This document shows, piece after piece, positions 18,566 to 27,613 of a stretch of 64,000 nucleotides of DNA (its first letter is position 1; each line of letters opens with the position of its first letter). The stretch spans positions 62,001 through 126,000 of the forward strand of contig JBHIYN010000013.1 in assembly GCA_041984235.1 (NCBI GenBank), written 5' to 3'. This DNA comes from JBHIYN01 sp041984235 (lineage in GTDB: Bacteria; Pseudomonadota; Gammaproteobacteria; Ga0077536). A program made the translations under genes and the position numbers. The notes under the pieces are model-generated. The model had not been told where the DNA came from, did not search any database, and saw only the letters and a list, made by a program, of their open reading frames with translations.

Positions 18566-19774
18566 ATGGAGGTCTACCAGGTCGGCGGCTCGGTGCGCGA
18601 CGAGCTGCTCGGGGTGCCGGTCAAGGATCGCGACTGGGTGGTGGTCGGCAGCAGTGCGGCCGAACTCGTCGAGCTCGGTTACCGCCAGGTCGGCGCCGAC
18701 TTCCCGGTGTTCCTGCATCCGGACAGCGGCGAGGAATACGCGCTCGCGCGCACCGAGCGCAAGGCCGGCAGCGGCTACAAGGGTTTCGTTACCGACGCGT
18801 CGGCGGGCGTCACTCTCGAACAGGACCTCCTGCGGCGCGACTTCACCGTCAACGCCATGGCCCGCGACGGCGCGGGCCGCCTCATCGACCCCTACGGCGG
18901 CCGCGCCGACCTGGAAGCGCGCGTGCTGCGCCACGTCTCGCCGGCCTTCGTCGAGGATCCCCTGCGCGTGCTGCGTGCGGCGCGCTTCGCGGCGCGCTTC
19001 GACTTTTGCATCGCCGACGAAACCCTGGCGCTGATGCGCGCCATCACCGCCGCCGGCGAGCTGCCCGAGCTGGCCGCGGAACGGGTCTGGGGTGAGCTCA
19101 GGCGCGCACTGATGAGCGACTCGCCGCAGCGCTTCGTCACCGTGCTGCGCGAGTGCGGCGCGCTCGCGGTGCTGTTCCCCGAGATCGATCGCCTGTTCGG
19201 CGTACCGCAGCCGCCGCGCTACCACCCCGAGGTCGACACCGGCGAACACGTCCTGCTGGCCCTGGCGCAGGCGGCGCGGCGCGACGCCTGCGAGGCCGTA
19301 CGCTTCGCGGTGCTGGTGCACGACCTCGGCAAGGGCACGACACCGGCGGACATCCTGCCCTCCCACCACGGTCACGAGGAGCGCGGCGTCGCCCTCATCG
19401 AAGCCTTCTGTGAGCGTCTGCGCGTGCCGCGCGAACACCGCGATCTGGCGCGCCTGGTGGCACGGCTGCATACCCGGGTGCACCGCGCCGAGGAAACGAA
19501 GCCGGCGCGGCTGCTGCGCCTGCTCGAGGATGCCGATGCCTGGCGCCGCGGCGAACGCTTCGAGCGCCTGCTCCAGGCCTGCCTCATCGACGCCACCGGC
19601 CGGACCGGCCTCGAGGACCGTGCCTACCCGCAGGCCGACCGCCTGCGCGCGGCCCGCGCCGCGAGCGCGGTGGTCGACGTCGCCGCCCTGCGTGCACGCG
19701 GCATCGACGGCCCGGCGCTGGCCGAGGCCATCCACACCGAACGCGTGGCAGCGCTCACTCGCAGCGGAATCTGA
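18566..19774 (+). CDS. cca: Multifunctional CCA-adding tRNA nucleotidyltransferase
   Basis: Adds or repairs the 3'-CCA of tRNA. 402 residues: GGSVRDELLG nucleotidyltransferase loop, KDRDWVVVGSS with the DxD-type metal site, RRDFTVNAMA, and an HD domain with VHDLGKG and HHGHEERG (about residues 253-275), as in E. coli-type class II enzymes with added phosphatase/phosphodiesterase activity. Its 3' end overlaps the convergent cyclase gene by 20 bases. Confidence 0.96.
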   Translation: MEVYQVGGSVRDELLGVPVKDRDWVVVGSSAAELVELGYRQVGADFPVFLHPDSGEEYALARTERKAGSGYKGFVTDASAGVTLEQDLLRRDFTVNAMARDGAGRLIDPYGGRADLEARVLRHVSPAFVEDPLRVLRAARFAARFDFCIADETLALMRAITAAGELPELAAERVWGELRRALMSDSPQRFVTVLRECGALAVLFPEIDRLFGVPQPPRYHPEVDTGEHVLLALAQAARRDACEAVRFAVLVHDLGKGTTPADILPSHHGHEERGVALIEAFCERLRVPREHRDLARLVARLHTRVHRAEETKPARLLRLLEDADAWRRGERFERLLQACLIDATGRTGLEDRAYPQADRLRAARAASAVVDVAALRARGIDGPALAEAIHTERVAALTRSGI

Positions 19775-20657
19775 CGGCGAACTCGGCGTCGGCGTGTTCG
19801 GGGCGGCCGGGGATGATCAGCCCGCTGCCGTTGAGACGGAAGGACTCGCGCTTGAGCTCGAACTCCTCGCCGCCGTCGAGACGGATGAGCGAGCCGTTGG
19901 TGCTGTTGTCGGTGATCGTGCAGCGGCCGCGGCTGAACTGCGCGCTCAGGTGCTGGCGCGAGACGAGGTCCTTGTCGACGACCAGGTCGTTGCTGTGATG
20001 GCGGCCGATCGAGGCGACCGGCTGGGTGGCGTTGACCGTCACGCTCTGGTCACCGTAGCTCAGGACCACGCGTTCGTAGCCGTTGCCGTCGCGGCTCGGC
20101 TTCTCGCCGGCATACGCGGTGATCGACTCGACGTCCCAGATGACTTCGTACAGCTCGACGTGCTCCAGCGATACGAAGTTCCAGGTCTCGTCGTCGACGT
20201 AGCGTGACACCGAGCGCAGGATGCGCGGCAGCTGGTCGACCAGCGCGCGCGTCGCCAGCGTCTGCTCGGGCTTGGCATTGCTCGCCGCCCACTGCGCGAC
20301 CTTGACCGTTTCGCCGGTCAGATCGTCGCCGCCGGACAGCATGGGCCCGTAGTGCAGGCCGACGCGCATGCGGATGCGCGGGCCGGCCTGGTCCCTGTGT
20401 TGCTCGTGGAGGTCGATGTGGATCTCCGAGGCCGCTGCCGCCGCTTCGCTGGGATCGTCGAAGACCGCGATGACCTGGTCGCCGATCTCGGCGATGGTGC
20501 GTCCGCCGTGCTCGTCGCAGGCCGCCTTGAGCGACGCGAGTATATCGGCCACCAGGGTCTGGGCACGCGTATCGCCGAGCGACTCGTAGAGGGCGGTGCT
20601 GCCGACAATGTCGGCTGACATCACGACCCTGAATGGGGTATTCAGCGCGGCACTCAC
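19755..20657 (-). CDS. Class III cyclase-homology domain fused to FHA domain
   Basis: 300 residues. The N-terminal half is an adenylate/guanylate cyclase fold: both metal aspartates remain (MSADIVGST and EIGDQVIAVF) and RVGLHYGPML follows. The adenine-specifying lysine position before GD is alanine, and the conserved VNxAAR motif is VKVAQWA, so the transition-state Asn and Arg are replaced. The C-terminal half is an FHA domain (SIGRHHSNDLVVDKDLVSRQH, NSTNGSLI) that would bind phosphothreonine. It may be a degenerate cyclase used as a sensor or scaffold. Confidence 0.82.
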   Translation of the reverse strand: MSAALNTPFRVVMSADIVGSTALYESLGDTRAQTLVADILASLKAACDEHGGRTIAEIGDQVIAVFDDPSEAAAAASEIHIDLHEQHRDQAGPRIRMRVGLHYGPMLSGGDDLTGETVKVAQWAASNAKPEQTLATRALVDQLPRILRSVSRYVDDETWNFVSLEHVELYEVIWDVESITAYAGEKPSRDGNGYERVVLSYGDQSVTVNATQPVASIGRHHSNDLVVDKDLVSRQHLSAQFSRGRCTITDNSTNGSLIRLDGGEEFELKRESFRLNGSGLIIPGRPEHADAEFAVRFRCE

Positions 20658-20780
20658 GGCTCGGACGATCCAGACCTCGAGAAAATGACGGCAACGACCT
20701 GCCGAGACGTCGGCGGCAGGTCGCGTGGGCGCAGTTTACACGCTGCCGGGGCGCGCCGCTTGCCGTCCGCCAGGCTGGCT

Positions 20781-21440
20781 TCAGTGCCCGGCCGCTTCGC
20801 CCCACAGCTGTTCGAGGCGCTGGTCGCGACCGCAGTTGTAACGGTAGAACTTGTAACGGATCGGATTCTTCACGTAGTAGTCCTGGTGGTACTCCTCGGC
20901 CGGGTAGAACTCGGCGGCGTCAACGATCTCCGTCTTGATCGCGGCCTTGAACGGCTTGTTCTGTTCGAGCGCGGCGAGTGAAGCCTGCGCCGCCGCGCGC
21001 TGCGCTTCGTCGTGAACGAAGATCGCCGGCCGGTACTGGCTGCCACGGTCGCAGAACTGGCGGTCCGGGGTGGTCGGGTCGATGTTGTGCCAGAACACCT
21101 CGAGCAATTGCTCGTAGCGGATGCGCGCCGGGTCGTAGACGATCTGCACCGCCTCCGCGTGCCCGGTGCCGCCCGCCGAGACCTGCTCATAAGTCGGGTT
21201 GGCGACCTGTCCGCCGGTGTAACCCGAGGTCGTCGAGAGCACCCCCGGCAGCACGTCGAACGGGCCTTCCATGCACCAGAAGCAACCGCCGGCGAAGGTC
21301 GCCACCGCACTGCCTTCCGGCACGGGCGCCGGCGCGGCGCGATCACCGCCGGCCGCCCCGGCAGAAACGAAATACGCCACCAGCACGGCCGCCGCCAGTG
21401 ACAACAGGCTGCGCGGCCAGCGCGATTCGGACTTCGTCAT
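20781..21440 (-). CDS. msrA: Peptide-methionine (S)-S-oxide reductase, exported
   Basis: Repairs methionine-S-sulfoxide. GCFWCMEGPFD holds the catalytic cysteine; GGTGHAEAVQIVYDP and FYPAEEYHQDYY are also diagnostic. The ATG at 21440 with GAGAGG upstream gives an N-terminal signal or anchor (LLSLAAAVLVAYFVSAGAAGG), so the enzyme acts in the periplasm or on its membrane face. The longer frame upstream is not supported. Confidence 0.93.
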   Translation of the reverse strand: MTKSESRWPRSLLSLAAAVLVAYFVSAGAAGGDRAAPAPVPEGSAVATFAGGCFWCMEGPFDVLPGVLSTTSGYTGGQVANPTYEQVSAGGTGHAEAVQIVYDPARIRYEQLLEVFWHNIDPTTPDRQFCDRGSQYRPAIFVHDEAQRAAAQASLAALEQNKPFKAAIKTEIVDAAEFYPAEEYHQDYYVKNPIRYKFYRYNCGRDQRLEQLWGEAAGH

Positions 21441-21547
21441 GAGGCCTCTCCTCGTTCGCGTGATGGCTGTCAGACCCGCGAAGCCGCGCGGAGTTGCACC
21501 GACGTATGGCGCGGCCCGCCGCCGGGTCCGCGCCACGCGGTCTCACG

Positions 21548-22345
21548 CTACAGGAACAGCCACAACAGCACGGCGCCCAGGGCGAAGCGGTAGAGCGCGA
21601 ACGGCCACATGCCGAGCCGACCAATGAAGGTCAGGAAAAGGTGAATACAGAGCCATGCACTGAGCGCCGAGCACACCGCGACGAGGGCCAGACCGCCCCA
21701 CGGCTGCGCGCCGCCCGCCAACGCCAGCGCGCGGATCTCGACGCCGCCGGCGAGCACGATCACCGGCACCGAGAGCAGGAAGGAGAAGCGCGCCGCGGCT
21801 TCCCGGGTCAGTCCCAGCGCCAGCGCCGCGGTCATGGTCACGCCCGAGCGCGAGGTCCCGGGGATCAGCGCCAGCGCCTGCGCACAGCCGATGACGAGCA
21901 CGTCGCGCCAGCCGAGCGCGGCCAGCGTGCGCTGCCGCGCGCCGGCGGCGTCGGCCCACCACAGCGCGATACCGAACAGCACCGTCGTCGCCGCGATCAG
22001 CAGCGGGCTGCGCAGCTCGCCGGCGATGGTGTCGTGCGCCGCGAGTCCGGCCAGCCCGACCGGCACGGTGGCGAACAGGACCGCCCAGGCCAGCCCGGCG
22101 TCGCCGTCCAGGCGACGCTCGGACAAGGAGCGCAGCCAGGCCGCCGCCAGGCGCGCGAGATCGTGGCGAAAGTAGACGCATACCGCGGCCAGGCTGCCGA
22201 GATGGGCGGCCACGTCGAAGGCCAGGCCCTGGTCCGGCCAGCCGGTGAGCTGCGGAATCAGGATCAGGTGCGCCGAGCTCGAGATCGGCAGGAACTCGGT
22301 CAGGCCCTGGACCACGGCCAGGACCACCAGCTGCAGCGTGGTCAC
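21548..22345 (-). CDS. uppP: Undecaprenyl-diphosphatase
   Basis: Recycles the C55 carrier lipid by removing a phosphate from undecaprenyl diphosphate. 265 residues with eight or so TM segments; QGLTEFLPISSSAHL at residues 13-27 and the PGTSRSGVTM motif are the paired active-site signatures. The GTG start overlaps the methyltransferase stop (GTGA). Confidence 0.96.
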   Translation of the reverse strand: MTTLQLVVLAVVQGLTEFLPISSSAHLILIPQLTGWPDQGLAFDVAAHLGSLAAVCVYFRHDLARLAAAWLRSLSERRLDGDAGLAWAVLFATVPVGLAGLAAHDTIAGELRSPLLIAATTVLFGIALWWADAAGARQRTLAALGWRDVLVIGCAQALALIPGTSRSGVTMTAALALGLTREAAARFSFLLSVPVIVLAGGVEIRALALAGGAQPWGGLALVAVCSALSAWLCIHLFLTFIGRLGMWPFALYRFALGAVLLWLFL

Positions 22346-23520
22346 GGCGCGCCGCCCGCGACGAAGCCCGCCAGCCGGTGGCGCTCGTCCGCCGCAAACC
22401 CCGACAGGGGCGCGGCGTAATCGCGCGCCAGGGCCATCAGCTTGCAGGTCTGGCCCATCTCGCCGGGCAACAGCAGCAGCTTGGCTTCCTGGGCCAGCGT
22501 GTAGTCATGGGCGGCATCACCGCGGGCGGCGGCCGCCAGCTCGCGCTCGATACCACTGGCAATGAGGAACCGGGTCAGGGTGGTGAAACCGCCGACCGTG
22601 AGACCCGCCGCGTCGGCGGTCTCGGCGAGATCGCTGAAGTTGACCGCGGTGGTCAGATCCTCGATGCCCGGCGCGCGGAACGGATCGTCGTGCACCTGGT
22701 GGCGGTAATGGCACTTCAGCGTGCCGCTGCTGCGCGCGGGGTGCAGGAACTCGTGGCCGGCGTAACCGTAGTCGCAGATCAGCGCGACGCCGCGTTCCAG
22801 CATCGCGCCGAGGGCCGCGACCCAGGCCGACATGCCGGGCAGCGCCTCGGTGGTATAGCCCTCCGCGTAGCCGGCGAGCGCGGCGGCGAGCGCCGCCGGC
22901 ACCGCTGCCGGCGCGACCCGCCACACCAGCTCACCGTGCTCCAGACCGACGCCGAGCTCATGTACGGCGCCGGCTTCGACCACGTAGCGCCGGGCCGGCA
23001 GCGCGTCCAGCACTTCGTTGGCGATGACGACACCGCTGAAACGCTGCGCCGGCGGCCGCTCGTGCCACACCACGCGCGCTGCCTGCGCCGGCGCTTCGGC
23101 CGCGATCAGTGCGCGCTGCCGCTCGCGCAGCCGCGCGCTCGGCTCGATGATGTGATAGCCGTCGAGGGCATCGCCGAGCAGGGTGAGAAGATGCGCGGCG
23201 AGACGACCGCTGCCGGCGCCGTACTCGATCACCACGCCGCCGGTGACGTCCAGGATCTCGGCGCACTGGCGCGCCAGGCAGCGCGCGAACAGCACACCCG
23301 ATTCGGGGGCGGTGACGAAATCCCCGCCCGCTCCGAAGATCGCGTTGTCACCGGTGTAGTAGCCCAGCCCCGGCTCGTACAGCGCGATCTGCATGTAGCG
23401 ATCGAAACCGATGACCCGGCCGGGCGCGGCCTCGATCGCGTCGACGATGCGCTGCATGACCTGCCCGGAACGCTGTAGCGCGTCGCGATCGAACTCCGGT
23501 AAGCTTGGATCAGGCGTCAT
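22342..23520 (-). CDS. MidA/NDUFAF7-family SAM-dependent methyltransferase
   Basis: 392 residues of the COG1565 family. GGDFVTAPESGVLFARCLA and the SAM-binding VIEYGAGSGRLAAHLL are visible, followed by GVVIANEVLDALP. The mitochondrial homologue methylates an arginine of complex I; a bacterial target is not established. The ATG at 23520 is the natural start. Coupled to uppP downstream and divergent from the FolM-like gene. Confidence 0.9.
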   Translation of the reverse strand: MTPDPSLPEFDRDALQRSGQVMQRIVDAIEAAPGRVIGFDRYMQIALYEPGLGYYTGDNAIFGAGGDFVTAPESGVLFARCLARQCAEILDVTGGVVIEYGAGSGRLAAHLLTLLGDALDGYHIIEPSARLRERQRALIAAEAPAQAARVVWHERPPAQRFSGVVIANEVLDALPARRYVVEAGAVHELGVGLEHGELVWRVAPAAVPAALAAALAGYAEGYTTEALPGMSAWVAALGAMLERGVALICDYGYAGHEFLHPARSSGTLKCHYRHQVHDDPFRAPGIEDLTTAVNFSDLAETADAAGLTVGGFTTLTRFLIASGIERELAAAARGDAAHDYTLAQEAKLLLLPGEMGQTCKLMALARDYAAPLSGFAADERHRLAGFVAGGAP

Positions 23521-23560
23521 GTCACGAGGGATCGGCCGCACGGCGGGCCGCACATCATAA
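23519..23560 (+). other. 13-codon leader frame before folM-like gene
   Basis: ATG at 23519 opens a short frame (MSRGIGRTAGRTS) that ends with TAA at 23558-23560, overlapping the presumed ATA start of the reductase. It could support termination-reinitiation. It could also be chance: its ATG overlaps the start codon of the divergent methyltransferase. Confidence 0.35.
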
Positions 23561-24318
23561 GCGTTTCACGACAAGCTGCCACGCCCGCCGGCGAGCGGCC
23601 ACTCGCGCTCGTCACCGGTGCCGCGCGGCGTCTCGGTGCGGATATCGCACGCACGCTGCACGCCGACGGATTCGATCTCGCGATCCACTACCGCAGCTCC
23701 GCGTCCGAAGCCCGCGCACTGGCGCGCGAGTTCAACGCGGCGCGCCGCGGCTCCGCTTTCGTGCTGCGCCAGGACCTCGCTGCGCGTCACGCGGCGGAAC
23801 GCCTGCTGGCGGCCCTGCAGCGCAAGGCCGCGCGTCTCGACCTGCTGGTCAACTCGGCTTCGGTGTTCGAAAGCAGTGCCGTGGATGCGCCCGACCCGCG
23901 GGCGTGGGAACGCATGCACGCGGTCAATGTCCGCTGCCCCTACTACCTCGCACTGGCGGCGGCTCCGCTGCTGCGCGCGACGCACGGCTCGATCGTCAAC
24001 GTCACCGACATCCATGCCACGCGCCCGCGCCGCGACTACGCCGTCTACTGCGCGTCCAAGGCCGGGCTGCTGTCGGTGTCGCGTACGCTGGCGCTCGAAC
24101 TGGCGCCCGAGATCCGGGTCAACTGCGTCGCGCCGGGAGCCATCCTGTGGCATGCCAGCGAACGGGACCCGGCACTGCAGGAGCAGGTGCTGGCCACGGT
24201 TCCGCTGGCGCGGCGCGGCGAGCCGCGCGACATCGCCGAGGCGGTGCGCTATCTCGCGCATGCACCCTACGTGACCGGCCAGACTCTCAACGTCGACGGC
24301 GGCCGTCTGCTCGCCTAG
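23557..24318 (+). CDS. folM: FolM-like pteridine reductase (short-chain dehydrogenase) without canonical start
   Basis: Short-chain dehydrogenase with TGAARRLG, the TGxxxRxG nucleotide motif of pteridine/dihydromonapterin reductases, plus SASV, YAVYCASKAGL (Y-K pair) and YVTGQTLNVDGG. The upstream in-frame stop is at 23500-23502, and no ATG, GTG or TTG occurs in frame before 23761, which would delete the Rossmann strand. The best site is ATA at 23557, overlapping the TAA of a 13-codon leader frame (23519-23560) as ATAA. ATC at 23554 is an alternative. It sits with folK and folB. Confidence 0.8.
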   Translation: MSVSRQAATPAGERPLALVTGAARRLGADIARTLHADGFDLAIHYRSSASEARALAREFNAARRGSAFVLRQDLAARHAAERLLAALQRKAARLDLLVNSASVFESSAVDAPDPRAWERMHAVNVRCPYYLALAAAPLLRATHGSIVNVTDIHATRPRRDYAVYCASKAGLLSVSRTLALELAPEIRVNCVAPGAILWHASERDPALQEQVLATVPLARRGEPRDIAEAVRYLAHAPYVTGQTLNVDGGRLLA

Positions 24319-24324
24319 GGCGAC

Positions 24325-24768
24325 TCAGCCGCCGGACTGACCGAAGGCCGGCAGGCCGGAGCCCAGGTACCAGCGATTGGCGTCGTCGTCATACCACCAG
24401 AATTGCTCGTCGTGCAGCGTGCGCAGCACGCCGGCGTCGATCTCGTAGTACTCGATGCGCGCGACCACGCGGCCCTCCAGGCCGTCGGCCGCGACGAGCT
24501 GGCTCAGCGGATCGTAGGCCGTCACGCGGTAGCGCGCGATGCGATCGAGGTCACCGGCGACGCGCGAGCCGTCGCGCGCACGCAGGTAGCCCGCGGCCTC
24601 GTCGAAATAGCCCCAGCGAATCATCTTGCCGTAGCTGCTCGCGGCCTCGTCCAGCGCCAGCGCACGGCTGCGCTTGGCGATCGAGGGCACGTTGGAACAC
24701 GCCGCCAGCGCCAGCAGCGCGCACAACAGGCAGGCACGGCGCGAAAAGCCGGACACGGACACGCTCAC
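24325..24768 (-). CDS. Hypothetical lipoprotein
   Basis: 147 residues. A charged N-terminus (GFSRR) and hydrophobic segment end at a lipobox LAAC, so a lipid-anchored protein is expected. The mature part is alpha/beta in character with two tryptophan/tyrosine-rich stretches (QFWWYDDDANRWYLG). I do not recognise the family. The GTG at 24768 overlaps the folK stop (GTGA). Convergent with the FolM-like gene. Confidence 0.75.
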   Translation of the reverse strand: MSVSVSGFSRRACLLCALLALAACSNVPSIAKRSRALALDEAASSYGKMIRWGYFDEAAGYLRARDGSRVAGDLDRIARYRVTAYDPLSQLVAADGLEGRVVARIEYYEIDAGVLRTLHDEQFWWYDDDANRWYLGSGLPAFGQSGG

Positions 24769-25319
24769 GCCGGCCACGTCTCGTCGGCGTCCGCATCGGC
24801 ATCGATCTCGTCGTCGTCGGCCGCGAACACCGGCGACGGCGGCGCCACCGGGCGCAGCGCCTCGGCGCCGGCCGACACCGCGGCCAGCGCGGCGAGGTTG
24901 CGACCGGCCCCGGGATGCACCCAGTCCGGCTCGAGCTCGGCCAGCGGCAGCGCAAGGTAGGCCGGCAGCGCTTCCGGTGGCAGGTCATACTCCGGTGATG
25001 GACCGTCGGCGCCCAGGATCAGCGGATCGAGGTCGAGCGTGACCACGCCCCCGGCCGCCTCGCCGCGCCGGCGCCCGCACAGGTCCTCGATACCCTTCAG
25101 GTGGGCGCGCAGCTGTGACCAGTTGAGCGCGGTGCGGAAACGCACCACCAGGTTCCAGTACGGCGCACCGCTGCCCTCGGCCGGCGGCCCCTCGTAGGTG
25201 GTCGACGCGGTGACTTCGCCGAACTGCCGCGACAGCGCGGCAAGCCCGGCGGCGATGTTGGTGGCCTGCGCCTGGTTGCTGCCCACCCCGACCAGGGCGT
25301 CACGCATGAGCCGACTCAC
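24765..25319 (-). CDS. folK: HPPK-like 6-hydroxymethyl-dihydropterin pyrophosphokinase, diverged
   Basis: Transfers pyrophosphate from ATP to hydroxymethyl-dihydropterin in folate synthesis. LVGVGSN near the start, YEGPP, YWNLVVRF, and CGRRRGEAAGGVVTLDLDPLIL correspond to the HPPK core, including the LDLD metal-binding aspartates. The usual WGPRTLDLD is altered to GGVVTLDLD, so the enzyme is diverged, and an acidic tail (ADDDEIDADADADE) extends it. The GTG at 25319 overlaps the folB stop; ATG at 25307 is possible. Confidence 0.78.
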   Translation of the reverse strand: MSRLMRDALVGVGSNQAQATNIAAGLAALSRQFGEVTASTTYEGPPAEGSGAPYWNLVVRFRTALNWSQLRAHLKGIEDLCGRRRGEAAGGVVTLDLDPLILGADGPSPEYDLPPEALPAYLALPLAELEPDWVHPGAGRNLAALAAVSAGAEALRPVAPPSPVFAADDDEIDADADADETWPA

Positions 25320-25672
25320 GCGCGCTGCCCGCGCTCGATGACGATGCCGACATCGCGCGCCTCGCGCAGGATGCCCTGCTTGTTGATGCGCAGCCGCACC
25401 CACGGCACGCCGAACTCCTGCATCATGATGTGCGTGATGCCTTCGCCCAGCGCCTCGATGAGCCTGAACTCGCTGGCGCGGGTGAAGGCGATGATGCGAT
25501 CGGTCACGGCCTTGTAATCGACCGTGTCATGCAGATCGTCGCTGGCGCCGGCGCGGCGCGTGTCGGTGCCCATCTCGATGTCGATGATCAGCGTCTGGCG
25601 GATGCGGCGCTCCCACTCCCATACCCCGATGAGCGCGTCGACGCGCAGTTCGTTGAGAAAAATGGTGTCCAT
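25316..25672 (-). CDS. folB: Dihydroneopterin aldolase
   Basis: 118-residue octameric folate-pathway enzyme converting dihydroneopterin to hydroxymethyl-dihydropterin and glycolaldehyde. LRVDALIGVWEWERRIRQ, DTVDYKAVTDRI and the FRLIEALGEGI glutamate segment are characteristic; the C-terminal lysine lies in INKQG. It precedes folK with a 4-base overlap, a common gene pair. Confidence 0.95.
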   Translation of the reverse strand: MDTIFLNELRVDALIGVWEWERRIRQTLIIDIEMGTDTRRAGASDDLHDTVDYKAVTDRIIAFTRASEFRLIEALGEGITHIMMQEFGVPWVRLRINKQGILREARDVGIVIERGQRA

Positions 25673-25884
25673 GGGGCGGCGAAAATCTCCCGGCGTGGCG
25701 CGATGTTAGCAGAACGGCCTGCGCCTTGATCGGCGCGCGGCGCTGGGGTGCAATAGCGCCGACCGGCCCCCGCCGGCGCGTCCCGCCGGGCGCTCACTCC
25801 CGGCCCGAGCACCGCCCGCAGGCGACCCCGCATGACCCTCGACGACCGCCGTACGCCACGCCGCCGGACCGGGCCGGGCGCGCC

Positions 25885-26478
25885 ATGATCGTGACCGGCG
25901 CGCTGCTGGTCGCGGCCTACCTGATGGGCTCGGTGTCGAGCGCGATCGTGATCAGCCGTGCGCTGGGGCTGTCCGACCCGCGCGAGGTCGGCTCCGGCAA
26001 CCCTGGCGCCACCAACGTGCTGCGCTACGGCGGCAGGAAGGCCGCCGCTGCGACCCTGCTCGGCGATGCCGCCAAGGGCATCGTGCCGGTGCTCGCCGGG
26101 CATGCGCTCGGCATCACCGCGCCGGCGCTGACGGCGATCGGCGCGGCCGCCTTCCTCGGCCACGTCTTCCCGGTCTACTACGGCTTCCGCGGCGGCAAAG
26201 GGGTGGCGACCTTCATCGGCGTCAACCTCGCGCTGAACCCGTGGCTGGGACTGGTCTTCGTCGCCACCTGGCTGGCAGTGGCCGCCGCGCTGCGCTACTC
26301 GTCGCTGGCCGCGCTGGTGGCGACCGCGGCAACCCCGGCGGCGGCCTGGGCGCTGGGCGAGCCGCCCGCCGCGGTGGTGCTGTTCGCGCTGATGGCGGCG
26401 CTCATCTTCTGGCGCCACCGGCAGAACATCGCCCGCCTCGCGGCCGGCGAAGAGAAGAAGATCGGCGACAAGGCCTGA
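25885..26478 (+). CDS. plsY: Acyl-phosphate:glycerol-3-phosphate acyltransferase
   Basis: 197-residue membrane enzyme that acylates glycerol-3-phosphate with acyl phosphate. The family motifs are present: GSVSSAIVIS, GSGNPGATNVLRYGGRKAA, and YYGFRGGKGVATFIGV. Five TM segments are predicted. ATG at 25885 gives the standard N-terminus. Convergent with tsaD 9 bases away. Confidence 0.95.
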   Translation: MIVTGALLVAAYLMGSVSSAIVISRALGLSDPREVGSGNPGATNVLRYGGRKAAAATLLGDAAKGIVPVLAGHALGITAPALTAIGAAAFLGHVFPVYYGFRGGKGVATFIGVNLALNPWLGLVFVATWLAVAAALRYSSLAALVATAATPAAAWALGEPPAAVVLFALMAALIFWRHRQNIARLAAGEEKKIGDKA

Positions 26479-26487
26479 GCGCGGCGT

Positions 26488-27495
26488 TTACCCCGGCGGC
26501 GGCGCGAGCTGGTCCAGCGGCCAGCGCGGCCTGACTTCGAACGCCCCGCCGAGATCGGCCTCGCCGCGCACCAGGCGGCGGTAGCCGGCGTAGGCGATCA
26601 TGGCGCCGTTGTCGGTGGCGAAGGCGAGCGGCGGGAAGAACACCTCGCGCCCGAGCTTCTCGCCCAGCCCCTGCAGCGCCGCGCGCAGCGCCGCGTTGGC
26701 GCTGACGCCGCCGGCCACGACCAGGCGCGGACTGCCGGTCTGCTCCAGCGCGCGGCGGCACTTGATGACGAAGGTGTCGACCACCGCGTCGCTGAAGGCG
26801 CGCGCGAGATCGGCCGGCGCGGCGTCCGCCACCGCGTTCAGGACCGCGGTCTTGAGGCCGCTGAAGCTGAAATCCAGCCCCGGGCGATCGGTCATGGGGC
26901 GCGGAAAGCGCAGGCGGCCGGGGGTACCTTCGCGCGCCAGGCGCTCGACCGCCGGCCCGCCGGGGTAACCGAGATCGAGCATCTTGGCGACCTTGTCGAA
27001 GGCTTCGCCGGCGGCGTCGTCCAGCGACTCGCCGATGATGGTGTAGCGGCCGAGCGCCTCGACCTGCACGAACTGGGTGTGCCCGCCGGACACCAGCAGG
27101 GCCAGGAACGGCATCTCCGGCCCGCCCTCGTCCAGCATGGGCGCGAGCAGGTGGCCCTCCATGTGGTGCACGCCCAGCGCCGGGATCGAGAGCCCGAAGG
27201 CGAGCGCGCGCGCGAAGCCGGCCCCGACCAGCAGCGCACCGGCCAGGCCGGGGCCGGCGGTGTAGGCCACGCCGTCGAGCTCGGCCGCGGTCAGGCCGGC
27301 CGCGGCCAGCGTCTCGCGCACCAGCGGCGCCAGCTTGCGCACGTGGTCGCGCGAGGCCAGCTCCGGCACCACGCCGCCGTAGTCGGCGTGCAGCGCGACC
27401 TGGCTGTAGACGCGGTCGGCGCGCAGCCCGGCCTCGCCGTCGTAGACCGCGACGCCGGTTTCGTCGCAGGAAGTCTCGATGCCGAGCACCTTCAC
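26488..27495 (-). CDS. tsaD: tRNA N6-threonylcarbamoyladenosine transferase TsaD
   Basis: Catalyses t6A37 formation on ANN-decoding tRNAs with TsaB/C/E. 335 residues of ASKHA fold: GIETSCDETGVAVYD at the N-terminus, HHMEGH metal ligands near residue 111, SGGHTQ and GGVSANAALR. It is divergent from rpsU, the gammaproteobacterial arrangement. Confidence 0.97.
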   Translation of the reverse strand: MKVLGIETSCDETGVAVYDGEAGLRADRVYSQVALHADYGGVVPELASRDHVRKLAPLVRETLAAAGLTAAELDGVAYTAGPGLAGALLVGAGFARALAFGLSIPALGVHHMEGHLLAPMLDEGGPEMPFLALLVSGGHTQFVQVEALGRYTIIGESLDDAAGEAFDKVAKMLDLGYPGGPAVERLAREGTPGRLRFPRPMTDRPGLDFSFSGLKTAVLNAVADAAPADLARAFSDAVVDTFVIKCRRALEQTGSPRLVVAGGVSANAALRAALQGLGEKLGREVFFPPLAFATDNGAMIAYAGYRRLVRGEADLGGAFEVRPRWPLDQLAPPPG

Positions 27496-27613
27496 GGGCC
27501 GGCCCTCCGGGTCGCTTGCAGTCTCGACTTTGTCATGGCGCCTCGCTATAGTGTCGCGTTCCCCGCGCCGTCTGGCCCGGGGCAGGCAGGAAGATTAAGG
27601 AAACGACCCAGGT

